DNA of 64,000 nucleotides, taken from positions 12,685,859 through 12,749,858 of the forward strand of contig CM064530.1 of NCBI GenBank assembly GCA_032716605.1. The letters are read 5' to 3'. The DNA comes from Paralithodes platypus. Taxonomy: Eukaryota; Arthropoda; Malacostraca; Decapoda; Lithodidae. The translations under genes and the position numbers were made by a program. The notes below the pieces were generated by a model, which made no database searches, had not been told where the DNA came from, and was given only the letters and a program-made list of their open reading frames with translations. Shown here in pieces: positions 48,930 to 59,340 of this stretch (position 1 is its first letter; each line of letters starts with the position of its first letter).

Positions 48930-49763
48930 ATGCCTGATCAGTGGAAGCTCGCCAACGTAACACCGATATTATAAAAAGGGAGCAAATCCTTACCTGGTAA
49001 CTATCGTCCAATTAGCTTAACCTCAGTTGTATGTACAATGCTAGAAAAACTCATAAGAGACAAACTCGTAAATCACTTAGAGGAAAACAACATACATAAA
49101 GATACTCAACATGGTTTTCGTAATTAACGCTCCTACTTAACAAACCTCTTAGACTTCTTCCACGATATCCTCAACCTCTATGATGAGAGTAAATCTGTAG
49201 ACATTATATACCTTGATTTTCAAAAGGCCCTTGACAAAGTTCCCCACAAACGTTTATTGATAAAACTAAAAGCGCATGGAATACAAGACGGTGTGTTGAA
49301 ATGGATAGAAAATTGGCTCAGAAGAGCATGGAATACAAGACGGTGTGTTGAAATGGATAGAAAATTGGCTCAGTGGCAGAAGCAAAGAGTAGTCATAAAC
49401 GGTAAAGCATCCAAATGGATCAAAGTAAGTAGAGGGGTACCACAGGGATCGGTACAGGGGCCAGTTCTCTTCCTAGTTTACATTAACGACATAGATGAGT
49501 GTCTCACCTGTACAATCTCAAAGTTTGCTGACGATACAAACATTGCAAATAGCGTACTCTCAAATGAACATGTTGAAGATAAGCAAAATAATCTAGATAA
49601 GTTGTCACATTTGGCTCAAATTTGGCAAATGTGTTTCAATGCGGATAAATGTAAAGTACTTCATATCGGAAACCGAAATGAGAAAGCAAACTATTCAATG
49701 AATGGCACCCAGCTTAAGAGTGTAGACAGAAAAACTGAAGTGAAGTCTCAGCACCAAGTATAA
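48930..49763 (+). pseudogene. CR1/L2-like reverse transcriptase, degenerate (fingers to palm)
   Basis: One frame carries the RT blocks in order: PDQWKLANVTPIL and NYRPISLTSV (fingers), GFRN, motif A YLDFQKALDKVPH, motif B RGVPQGSVQGP, motif C FADDTN (49,524-49,541), then KCKVLHIG. The catalytic aspartates of motifs A and C are present. Two in-frame stops (TAA at 48,972 and 49,125), a 52-bp direct duplication with a compensating frame change, and loss of homology after KSVDRKTE make it non-functional. It lacks the endonuclease domain and the C-terminus. A Mite1 lies 160 bp downstream. Fragments of the same kind occur at 44.2, 53.6-54.5 and 60.6 kb. Confidence 0.88.
49274..49377 (+). repeat. 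52-bp direct duplication inside the RT
   Basis: GCATGGAATACAAGACGGTG (49,274) is repeated at 49,326, followed by ATGGATAGAAAATTGGCTCA in both. The period of 52 is not a multiple of three, so the second copy is read in another frame (GIQDGVLKWIENWL becomes WNTRRCVEMDRKLA). The reading frame is restored just after it. Confidence 0.93.
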
Positions 49764-49921
49764 TTTGATCAATAATTGGTATCAGCAACATCTAAACTTG
49801 ATTTTATCGTTTTGAGTGAGATAAACAAAGATGTTCCTACACTTTACCCACCCTATTCAACATCTCGCAGACCTGAATACAGCACAGAGCGCACCAAACG
49901 CAACGACAGCTGATACATGAT

Positions 49922-50294
49922 TTAAGGGGAGACTCACCGTTTGTTTGGTCTATTAATTCATTTATTCATATATATTTTTTTTAGCTTCCTCCCTAGACCT
50001 CCATCAAGCTTAGAAAAACACCCCCTAGACCCCCTTGAAAATAAATTTGTACATTTTTCGGTAGAAAAATGTCCCGGCCGAAGGCCGAATCCCCTTAAAT
50101 TTGCAGGCTCGCTTTCGCTCGCCAGGAAATAATCGACACCTAAATGGCACGAAAGGTCTTAAAATTGACAACGAAATGGGGCGAAAGGTGTTAAAATCGC
50201 CAAACTAATGGGCCGAACGTCTTATAATCTCAAAACTAGTGGGGCTAAACATTAGGGAGAAGGGGGTCCAGGAACACGGTCTGCCTCCCCTTAA
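49922..50294 (-). mobile_element. Mite1 copy (373 bp, near-complete)
   Basis: TTAAGGGGAGACTCACCG at the left and CGGTCTGCCTCCCCTTAA (with a few changes) at the right. TTAA at both ends. The core hairpin CCGGCCGAAGGCCG and GGCTCGCTTTCGCTCGCC are intact. Confidence 0.88.
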
Positions 50295-50343
50295 TAGCGC
50301 TACTGTACGTATCATGTATCAATTCAATTATTACCGGCACTGT

Positions 50344-51555
50344 GAATTGACCACTTGCGAGTTTCAGGCTATAAGGAAGTTGGAGCCATAAACATCGATA
50401 TTAAAAAGAAATACAATAATAATGTAGGTTTCTAATACAATAATAATGTAGGTTTCTAATACAATAATAATGTAGGATTCTAATACAATAATAATGTAGG
50501 TTTCTAATACAATAATAATGTAGGTTTCTAATACAATAATAATGTAGGTTTCTAATACAATAATAATGTAGGTTTCTAATACAATAATAATGTAGGTTTC
50601 TAATACAATAATAATGTAGGATTCTAATACAATAATAATGTAGGTTTCTAATACAATAATAATGTAGGATTCTAATACAATAATAATGTAGGATTCTAAT
50701 ACAATAATAATGTAGGTTTCTAATACAATAATAATGTAGGATTCTAATACAATAATAATGTAGGTTTCTAATACAATAATAATGTAGGATTCTAATACAA
50801 TAATAATGTAGGTTTCTAATACAATAATAATGTAGGTTTCTAATACAATAATAATGTAGGTTTCTAATACAATAATAATGTAGGATTCTAATACAATAAT
50901 AATGTAGGGTTTCTAATACATAATAATGTAGGATTCTAATACAATAATAATGTAGGATTCTAATACATAATAATGTAGGTTTCTAATACAATAATAATGT
51001 AGGATTCTAATACAATAATAATGTAGGTTTCTAATACAATAATAATGTAGGATTCTAATACAATAATAATGTAGGTTTCTAATACAATAATAATGTAGGT
51101 TTCTAATACAATAATAATGTAGGTTTCTAATACAATAATAATGTAGGTTTCTAATACAATAATAATGTAGGTTTCTAATACAATAATAATGTAGGTTTCT
51201 AATACAATAATAATGTAGGTTTCTAATACAATAATAATGTAGGTTTCTAATACAATAATAATGTAGGTTTCTAATACAATAATAATGTAGGTTTCTAATA
51301 CAATAATAATGTAGGTTTCTAATACAATAATAATGTAGGTTTCTAATACAATAATAATGTAGGTTTCTAATACAATAATAATGTAGGATTCTAATACAAT
51401 AATAATGTAGGATTCTAATGGATAAACATTACGTTGAATTAGGTTTTATGTATTTATATAAACACTACAATTTCAATTTAGGTGATAATTCTGTTAATTA
51501 TCGATGTTTATGGCTCCAACTTCCTTATAACCTGAAACTCGCAAGTGGTCAATTT
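50344..51555. mobile_element. Mite4 copy 1: about 60-bp inverted arms enclosing a 24-bp minisatellite
   Basis: Left arm 50,344-50,403 (GAATTGACCACTTGCGAGTT, TCAGGCTATAAGGAAGTTGG, AGCCATAAACATCGATATTA). Right arm 51,496-51,555 is its reverse complement with only a few differences. Between them are about 1 kb of 24-bp repeats and about 75 bp of AT-rich sequence. No coding capacity. Confidence 0.85.
50409..51420 (+). repeat. 24-bp minisatellite, about 42 copies, with T/A binary variants
   Basis: Unit AATAATAATGTAGGTTTCTA followed by ATAC. One position alternates between GGTTTC and GGATTC. Mixed types in the first two thirds, then about 13 consecutive T-type units (about 51,070-51,380) and two final A-type units. 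Two units lack one A. Confidence 0.97.
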
Positions 51556-51768
51556 CAGGCCACACGGAAGTTTAAGCTGTAGACATCGATATTTAGCTGG
51601 ATTACCAGCTAAAATTCGGTCGAAGTACGTTTATACACACATCAAACCCAATGCAACACACTTTTTATCCCTCAGACCCTTACATTATCATGGCATTTCT
51701 CTTTAATAGCGATGTTTACGGCTCCAGCTTCCACATAGCCTGAAACTCGCAATTTATCCTCTGTGTAT
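51549..51768. mobile_element. Mite4 copy 2, diverged and directly adjoining copy 1
   Basis: Left arm AATTTCAGGCCACACGGAAG through ACATCGATATT, right arm GCGATGTTTACGGCTCCAGC through CCTGAAACTCGCAATTT. These are inverted versions of each other and of the Mite4 arms. About 100 bp interior without an array. Confidence 0.75.
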
Positions 51769-51959
51769 ATGAATTGATGAATGCCTCATTTTTTTTTTGT
51801 ACATGTATTGATGTATCAAAATTGAATCTGACACGTCCGCTTTTTATTTTATTCGTCACATCAGTTTTTTTTTTTTTGTTTTTTTTTAAAATCTGGGTAA
51901 CACTGGTTTACCCCACTGGTAGTTTGACGAACCATTTCTTTTCATTTCATGCTAGTAAG

Positions 51960-52000
51960 CTCTCTCTCGCTCTCGTTCTCTCTCTTTCTCTCACTCACTC

Positions 52001-52072
<72 letters not shown>

Positions 52073-52175
52073 GGTAGGGTGGCAAGGAATTAAGAGCTAT
52101 TATTAAGAAACAGATAATACAGTAGGCCTATAGTACATTTATTGCCCTACTTATCGCACTCTCTCTTCTAGCTAT

Positions 52176-52222
<47 letters not shown>

Positions 52223-52470
52223 CTATCTATCTATTCATATATTTATTGTATGTCTTTTTAAGTATGTATCTATTATTCTCTTTATTTAACTATCCTATTT
52301 ATCAGTCCATCCTTCTGCCTAACTGTCTTTGTACCTGTATGTCTGTCTGTCTGGCTTGTTGTCTGTCTGTCTGTCTGTCTGTGTAACTGCTTTCCCATGT
52401 ATGAATGTATGATGTATGTATGTATGTATGTATATATGTATGTATGTATGTGTGTATGTATTTGTGTATC

Positions 52471-52508
<38 letters not shown>

Positions 52509-52600
52509 TATATGTATGTATGTATCTCCTTATATATCTACCAGTCAATCTCTCTACCAAGCCATCTTTCAAACTGTCTATCTATCTATCTATCTATCAA
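51960..52600. repeat. Microsatellite cluster: (CT)n, (GT)n, (GTCT)n, (TATG)n, (TA)n, (CTAT)n
   Basis: (CT)n about 51,960-52,069; (GT)n 52,179-52,220; (GTCT)n about 52,340-52,385; (TATG)n about 52,395-52,465; (TA)n 52,474-52,505; (CTAT)n about 52,576-52,600. Overlapping frames here are low-complexity artefacts. Confidence 0.93.
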
Positions 52601-52762
52601 TCTTCCATCAAGCTATCTATCAACCAATCCATCTATCTACCTTACAAAACGAGAATTATATACGATGACAGGGAAGCAAGCGAGCGAAAATGTGAGCAAA
52701 TACATTAAGCCCTAATATATTTAGTGAGATACCGGAGACAGAGGGTCGAGAGGGATGAAGGG

Positions 52763-52768
<6 letters not shown>

Positions 52769-52822
<54 letters not shown>

Positions 52823-53381
52823 AACAAATTCAGCGAAACATGAGGAGGAAGTGAGGAATGTATCGGCTTCGCACCTCAGGAGGAAGGAGGAAGGAGGAGG
52901 AGGGGGGAGGTAGGAGGAGGGGGGAGTAGGAGGTGGGAGGAAGGAGGAGGAGGTGGTAGGCAGGAGGAGGAGGGGGGAGGAAGGGAAGGTGGAAGACGAG
53001 GTGGGAGGAAGGAGGAGGAGGGGGGAGGAAGGAAGGAAGGGAAGGTGGAAGGAAGAAGGATGGAAGAAAAAAGGGGAAGGAGGGAATTTGGAGAGGAAGG
53101 AAGAGGGGAGGAAAGGTGGGAGGACGGAGGCGGGAGGAGGGGGGGAAGGAAGAACGGAGAGGACTGAAGAAACGAAAGGAAAGAAGGAAGCAAGAAGAAA
53201 AGGAAGGACAATTAAGCAGAGGAAAATAGCGGAAAGAAACAGCGCATCTTTCGACCCTGCAAATTTCAAGGGTTTTTTCTGCGTTAGTGTATAAGGCAAA
53301 ATAATGTAGAATGAGGGGAGAGTGATGGGATGAAAGGGGAGGGGAGGATGCGAGGGGAAGCAACTAAGAGGATTGAGGTTG

Positions 53382-53445
<64 letters not shown>
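52769..53445. repeat. Purine-rich tract: (AG)n, GGA-rich, (AG)n
   Basis: (AG)n at 52,769-52,821, then a GGAGGA/GGAAGG-rich strand-asymmetric tract (52,877-53,215), then (AG)n at 53,383-53,445. The complementary strand gives Pro/Ser/Leu-rich frames of up to 280 codons with no conserved features. Confidence 0.92.
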
Positions 53446-53455
<10 letters not shown>

Positions 53456-53644
53456 GAGACAGAGACGGAGAGTGAGAGTGAGAGAGAGACGGAAAGGGAG
53501 AGGGAGTGTGTATGTGAGAGAGAGGGTGAGAGTGAATGAGAGTGAGTAGATCGACATAAACATACTTCCTCAGATTGAACACATCTAAAAGATTTAACTA
53601 TATTATCAAACTGATTTCACATATGGCGAATGGGTTTCTTTACT

Positions 53645-53830
53645 GGTAAATTAATAGTACTCCATATAGGCTAAAAGAATGTTAAGTCAATGAGATATTT
53701 ACTCCAAAATACTGCCAAAGAAGCTGACTTGGGAGTAAAGATATCAAGCATATAAAAATACAATCAGTACTGCCCTGATTTAGCAAAAATATTGAAATGT
53801 ATTTATCGATTACATTCTTTGCTTACACAA
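53645..53830 (+). pseudogene. CR1/L2-like RT, palm/thumb part upstream of a Mite1
   Basis: The + reading shows VLHIG...KN..., then TAKEADLGVKISS, which corresponds to KVLHIG and E.DLGV.IS just after RT motif C in CR1/L2 elements. At least two stops interrupt it. It continues beyond the Mite1 at 54,202. Confidence 0.6.
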
Positions 53831-54201
53831 TTAAGGGGAGGCAGACCGTTTTTCTGGACCCCCTTCTCCCTAATGTTTAGCCCCGCTAGTTTTGAGATTA
53901 TAAGACGTTCGGCCCATTAGTTTGGCGATTTTAACACATTTTGCCCCATTTAGTTGTCAATTTTAAGACCTTTCATGCCATTTAGGTGTCGATTATTTCC
54001 TGGCGAGCGATAGCGAGTCTTAAATTTTGAGAGGAACCGGCCTTCGGCCGGGAAATTTTTCTACCGAAAAATGTAGACATTTATCTTGAAGAGGGGTCTA
54101 GGGAGTGTTTTTTTAAGCTTGCTGGAGGTCTAGGGAAGAAACTAAAAAAATATACGAATAAATGAATTAATAGACCAAACAAACGGCCAGTCTCCCCTTA
54201 A
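53831..54201 (+). mobile_element. Mite1 reference copy (371 bp) inserted in a CR1/L2-like RT
   Basis: Starts TTAAGGGGAGGCAGACCG and ends CGGCCAGTCTCCCCTTAA: inverted ends of about 20 bp, TTAA at both termini. The core has GGCGAGCGATAGCGAG, the hairpin CCGGCCTTCGGCCGG and the hairpin ATTTTTCTACCGAAAAAT. No coding capacity. TTAA targets are characteristic of piggyBac transposases, but the element does not begin with the usual CCC, so the superfamily is unproven. Confidence 0.9.
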
Positions 54202-54549
54202 CGGGTTAGTCCTCACTTGGAACACTGTGTACAATTTGTCTCCCTCTATTTTCAGAAAGACTTAGATAAGTTCGAAAGATTGCCTCGAAGAGCAACACAA
54301 ATTATTCCTAGACTAAAAAACACGTCATGCAAAGAATTTATATTGGAGTTGAATCGCATTAGTGTAACAAAGCGAATGTTTAGAGATATTATTAAATTAT
54401 TAAAAATTGTCAACGGCTTGGCTGTTGCGAAGATCACAAGTACTTCACAATTGATCAATCTAATGACACTTGATGAAGTGGTTATGCTGAAGATCGTCGG
54501 AGAGCCTCTTTATTTACATAAGTCAAAACACTTCTTTTTCAAGCGAGCA
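54202..54549 (+). pseudogene. CR1/L2-like RT, thumb and post-RT part downstream of the Mite1
   Basis: Reading RVSPHLEHCVQFVS...KDLDKFERLPRRATQIIP...SVTKRMFRDIIKLLKIVNG matches the LVRPHLEYCVQFWSP..RKDI..LERVQRRATKLIP region of this RT family. With the Mite1 and one TTAA removed, the upstream and downstream readings meet at the expected place of the motif. It is cut at its 3' side by Mite2 sequence from 54,550. Confidence 0.8.
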
Positions 54550-54627
54550 GTAAAGCCGGTTTCACACGAGCGGCAATTTTCAATGAGCAAGTTTATTTTT
54601 CGTAATACTCTGAGGCTTAAGTCTTAA

Positions 54628-54846
54628 TTAAGCTGGAGTCACACGAGCCGTTTTTCGAGCAATTTTTACGGGCAATTATGGTCTGGCAGCTTCAAAAAAT
54701 ACACTTTATCAGAATTTAGCCTCCTAAAATACTCTACCTTCAGTCTAGTTACTGATACCAATGCAAAAAAGTCCCGAAATATAACGAGAACAAAAATTGC
54801 TCATGGAATATTGATGGAAATATCGCTCGTGTGACATCGCTCTTAC
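54628..54846 (+). mobile_element. Inner Mite2-family element (219 bp)
   Basis: Left TTAAGCTGGAGTCACACGAG, right TCGCTCGTGTGACATCGCTC plus TTAC. The interior shares GGTCTGGCAGCTTC with the element at 47.75 kb. Non-coding. Confidence 0.75.
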
Positions 54847-54908
54847 ACATTGGAATCGGAAAATAGACGGAAGCTGGGTTATGCTTAGTGGCTAATTTCT
54901 TATAAAAC

Positions 54909-55278
54909 TTAAGGAGGCAGACCGTTTTTCTGGACTCCCTTCTCCCTAATGTTTAGCCCCACTAGTTTTCAGATTATAATACGTTCGGCCCATTAGTTTG
55001 GCGATTATAACACCTTTCGCCCTATATCGTTGTCAATTTTAAGATCTTTCGTGCCATTTAGGTGTCTATTATTTCCTGGTGAGCGATAGCGAGCCTGCAA
55101 CTTTAAGAGGAACCGGCCTTCGGCCGGGAAATTTTTCTACCGAAAAAATTACAAATTTATCTTGAATGGGGGTCTAGGGGGTGTTTTATTTAAGCTTGAT
55201 GGAGGTCTAGGGAGGAAACTAAACAAATATATGAATACATGAATTAATAGACCAAATAAACGGTCAGTCTCCCCCTAA
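54909..55278 (+). mobile_element. Mite1 copy (370 bp)
   Basis: Starts TTAAGGAGGCAGACCG and ends CGGTCAGTCTCCCCCTAA. Very similar along its whole length to the copy at 53.8 kb, including both hairpins (CCGGCCTTCGGCCGG; ATTTTTCTACCGAAAAAATT). Confidence 0.88.
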
Positions 55279-55464
55279 ATTTCGAAGATGCCAGACTGCA
55301 ATTGACCGTAAAAAGTGACGGAAAAAGAGCTCGTGTGACACCACTTTAAGCTTATGGACTAACTAACAACGTCAGTGATTGCTTCTCTGTCCAATCATTC
55401 AGATGTCGACTAGAAAAATATGTCACTCTTAAGCCCCGATTAACGGGGTTCATAAATGGTATAG

Positions 55465-55522
55465 CACACCCACAAACACACACACAATTACATACAAAAT
55501 AAACACACACACACATAGATAC

Positions 55523-55574
<52 letters not shown>
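55465..55574. repeat. (CA)n microsatellite
   Basis: CA runs with short interruptions, longest at about 55,529-55,574. Confidence 0.95.
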
Positions 55575-55577
<3 letters not shown>

Positions 55578-55669
55578 CCATGCAGTGTAATCATTTCTTG
55601 ATACACACACGCCTTCGCTTTCTATTTAATAAAACGTAAGTATTCTTTGCAACTTTCTCGCTCTGGCTC

Positions 55670-55672
<3 letters not shown>

Positions 55673-55714
<42 letters not shown>

Positions 55715-55764
55715 CGGTACCACTAGAGTAATACCTATACTATCTATTAACATTAGTTCAATAA

Positions 55765-55798
<34 letters not shown>

Positions 55799-55975
55799 CT
55801 CTCTCTCTCTCTCACCACCATTACAATAAAGCCTATACTATCTATTAATATTAGTTCAATTAATCTCTCTCGCTCACTCTCACTCTCACACTCACTCTCT
55901 CACACTCACTCTCTCTCTCTCTCACCACCATTAAAATAAAGCCTATACTATCTATTAACATTAGTTCAATAAATG
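55673..55975. repeat. (CT)n tracts separated by a repeated spacer of about 50 bp
   Basis: The spacer CACCATTAMAATAAAGCCTA, TACTATCTATTAAYATTAG occurs three times (about 55,720-55,763, 55,814-55,862, 55,924-55,973), each between CT tracts. Evidence of tandem duplication of spacer plus microsatellite. Confidence 0.88.
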
Positions 55976-56034
55976 TCTGGCGAGCCGCAATATATTCTTC
56001 AATTGTCACTCCACCAGGGAATAATATAGGTTCT

Positions 56035-56370
<336 letters not shown>

Positions 56371-56415
56371 CTATCAAACTGAAGTCCCCAGTGGGTTTCG
56401 TTTGATTAGCAACAT

Positions 56416-56624
56416 TTAACACGTTCAGTACCAGGGACGCCCTTTTCAACATATTCTGGCAACTGTTAGACGATTTTATTCAGCTTAGGAATAATAATAA
56501 GGCTTCAAACTATCTCAACCAACCCTTTTAACTACCACAGATCCTGCCTAAGCTCCATAATATCGTCTAAATATAGCTAGAATAAAAAAAAAATTACACA
56601 CGTCGCTGGTACTCAAAGGGTTAA
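56416..56624 (+). mobile_element. Mite3 copy 2 (209 bp, TTAA at both ends)
   Basis: Left TTAACACGTTCAGTACCAGG, right CTGGTACTCAAAGGGTTAA. The interior contains AGACGATTTTATTCAGCTTAGG and CCTAAGCTCCATAATATCGTCT, so the whole unit is an imperfect palindrome like copy 1. Confidence 0.82.
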
Positions 56625-57126
56625 GTACCAGAGGTTGACCCGGAACCAGCCTTTTAATCAGCTAAAAGAACATTCCCTTTGAAGGTTGCACGAGAGCAAT
56701 TGCAATCAGGGAATGAAGCAAGAGGAAATGGAATGCAATATCAGGAAATAAACAACGTACACTCGGAAATAGAAAATAGAAAATAAACAAAAAATAGGAA
56801 AAATGGGGATTGTGCCTGAGCATATAGATAGATAGATAGATAGACACTCGGATACCCCATAGTCTCTAGCCCACTCATAAATATTCGTGGACTTCACCTA
56901 TTTCTAATTATGGAAGTATATCTTTGGAATCGAATTAATGACTACGATATTCTATAAATCAACTACACAACTATAGATACAATTTTATGGCAAGCAAGTT
57001 CTATCCGAAAATCAATCCATATAGTTATCATTGCATAAAGAAATCCATAGGGAGTCCACCAATTCGAAGTAGACTATGGTATCCGACTGTACATGTAATA
57101 TACGTTTACGTAAAATTGCGTATAAG
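56625..57126. other. No gene seen
   Basis: AT-rich sequence with a short GATA run (about 56,824-56,844). Nothing recognised. Confidence 0.35.
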
Positions 57127-57325
57127 TCTTTCAGTACCGATGACGTTCGTTTCATTATACGCTGGCCAAAATTAGTTTATTTGATTCAACTTATGAAGGA
57201 CCTCTAACAATCAAAAGGCTACACACTCTCATGTAATACCACAGACCCTTCCTAAGCTGAATAAAATGGTCTAATAGTTACCAGAATATGATCAAAAGGA
57301 CGTCACCGGTACTGAATTGTGTTAA
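57127..57325 (+). mobile_element. Mite3 copy 3 (diverged)
   Basis: Left TTTCAGTACCGATGACGTTC, right GGACGTCACCGGTACTGAAT...GTTAA. The interior retains the TCAACTTATGAAGGA / TTCCTAAGCTGAATAAAATG inverted words. TTAA on the right only. Confidence 0.7.
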
Positions 57326-57329
57326 AAGG

Positions 57330-58070
57330 TGAAGTAAGTCAAGAAGGAAGGAAGGAAGGAAGGAAGGAAGGAAGGAAGTAAGTAAAGAATGAACGAAATA
57401 ATAATGTCAATAATGAAGGAAGTATATATGAAAAGAAAGACGGAAGAAAAGGGAAGTAAATAAGTAAAGAATGAACGAAATAATGTTGTCAATAATGAAG
57501 GCAGTAAATATGAAAAGAAAGAAGGAAGAAAATAATCTAATAACTGAGGAAGGGAGGACATGAATGAATTAGTAAAGGGTGAACGAAGGAAGGGGTTAAA
57601 TAAGTAAGTAAAGAAGGGAGTAGGGAGGGAAGTAAATGAATATGTAAAGAAGGGAGGAAACAAGGACGTAAATAAGTAAAGAAGGGAGGAAGGAAGAGAG
57701 TAAATAAACAAGTATAGAGAGAAGAAAGAAAGAACATAAGTAATTAAAGAACGAAGGCAAGAAGTAACTAAATAACTAAAGAATGCCGGAAGGAGGTAAA
57801 TATATCTGTAGAGAAGGAAGGAAGGAAGGAAGGAGGGAAGGAAGGAAGTTAATAAATATATAAGCAAAGAATGAAGTGAATAAAGAAGTAAGTCAAGAAG
57901 TAAATGAATAAGTAAAGAAGGAAGGAAGGGAGTAAATAGATAAATAAAGCATGTATAAGTAAATCAAGACGGAAGGGAGAGTAACTAAGTAAGCAAAGAA
58001 AGAAGGAAGGAAGGAAGGGAGTAAATATAGGAGTAAAGCAGGGAGGAGGAAGCGAGAGGGGAAGCAAGAA
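57330..58070. repeat. Degenerate GGAA/GTAA-rich polypurine tract
   Basis: GAAGGAAGG and AAGTAAATAAGTAAAGAA words over 740 bp, with almost all purines (plus T) on this strand. The complementary 181-codon Phe/Leu/Ser-rich frame is an artefact. Confidence 0.88.
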
Positions 58071-58084
58071 CATTATGAGGAAGA

Positions 58085-58173
58085 TTACTAAGCGCTTATG
58101 GGAGGGGGGGGGGGGGTAGGTAGGAGGGGGGAGGAGGAAAGTAGAGGGGGGTGGTGGAAGTAATATATTGATG

Positions 58174-58204
<31 letters not shown>

Positions 58205-58880
58205 TGAAAGAATAAAGTATGACGTCGAGAGGCACTTTTATTGAGAGAGAGAGAGAGAGAGATTAATGTAGAAGGCTGAGAGACATGCATATTGAGATAG
58301 ATAGATACTGTAGATATATAGAGGAGTAGATAGTTGGATGGATACAGACAGACAGACAGACAGATAGATATATAGATAGATAGGTAGATAGATAGAAAGG
58401 GATTTATATAATAAAATACCTATATTACTTTATATTTTGGTCCATGCCGTTGGATATCCTACAAAATAACTAAACAAGAAAAATATATTGTAAAATACAG
58501 ATCACTCAATTACAGGAGTGTAAACAAATGTTGTTCAGCCTCTTCAAAAATTCCTCTGCTGAAAAAGAAAGAGTCTGATAAATAGATGGATAGATCGATG
58601 GATAGATAGATGATAGATAGATAGATTGATATTACGAAAGCTAAATAGATAAATAAATAGATTGATAGATAGATGCTAGATAGATTAATATTACGAAAGC
58701 TAAATAGATAAATAAATAGATTGATAGATAGATGCTAGATAGATTGATATTACGAAAGCTAAATAGATAAATAAATATATTGATAGATAGATAGATGATA
58801 GATAGATTGATATCACAAAAGCTAAATAGATAAATGAATAGATTGATAGATAAGTAGATAAAAGTGGCTATAAAGTGAGT
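58085..58880. repeat. AG and GATA microsatellites with a 59-63-bp tandem repeat
   Basis: G-rich run and (AG)n at 58,100-58,262; GATA runs 58,296-58,400; four tandem copies of a GATATTACGAAAGCTAAATA-containing unit (starting near 58,629, 58,688, 58,747 and 58,809). Confidence 0.88.
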
Positions 58881-59022
58881 TATAGAAATGGACTAAAATA
58901 AGTTGACATAATTTATATACAGTATATAAACACCATTTGAGGACTTTTTTTTTACAATTCAAAATATGTTATTGTCATGAACGTTTAGCTTACAAAACAG
59001 ACAACAAATTGTGTTTTCATTC

Positions 59023-59053
<31 letters not shown>

Positions 59054-59340
59054 ACAAGTAATGGATGACACTGCAAATATAACCACGGCTAATAGTAATA
59101 CCATTTAAGTAAGCTACAAAATAAGTGGCGGTATATATGGAAAATTAATAAGTCTTAATGAGGGGGGTGGAAGCTTGCTATGAATACACTGAAATCACAA
59201 TAATGGCAGGGAGAGAGAGAGGGGAGAGGAAAGGGAGAGTTACAAGGAGTTGCAAGGAATGGTTAATATCTCAAAATCCCTTGCAGCCTATTCCAGGGAG
59301 GTAATATATAGGTGAAAAGAGAAGATATATGGGATTAATT
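58881..59340. other. No gene seen
   Basis: AT-rich sequence with short AG runs (59,031-59,052; 59,210-59,240). No feature recognised. Confidence 0.35.

Larger units (their letters stand above)
54550..55349 (-). mobile_element. Outer Mite2-family element, split by two other elements
   Basis: Left end AAAGCCGGTTTCACACGAGC (54,552 on) and right end GAGCTCGTGTGACACCACTT plus TAA (to 55,349). Inner words of the two ends match the two sides of the intact element at 54,628-54,846 in swapped order, so this one lies in reverse orientation. Its interior is occupied by another Mite2 and a Mite1. A short internally deleted element ending at GAGGCTTAAG (54,620) is an alternative for the left part. Confidence 0.5.

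Noticed and set aside
52721..53563. 280-codon Pro/Ser/Leu-rich minus-strand frame
   Set aside because: Translation of polypurine/polypyrimidine microsatellites without conserved features.
43145..55278. Mite1 as part of an endogenous virus
   Set aside because: No coding capacity, short fixed length, terminal inverted repeats and TTAA ends. All features fit a non-autonomous DNA transposon.
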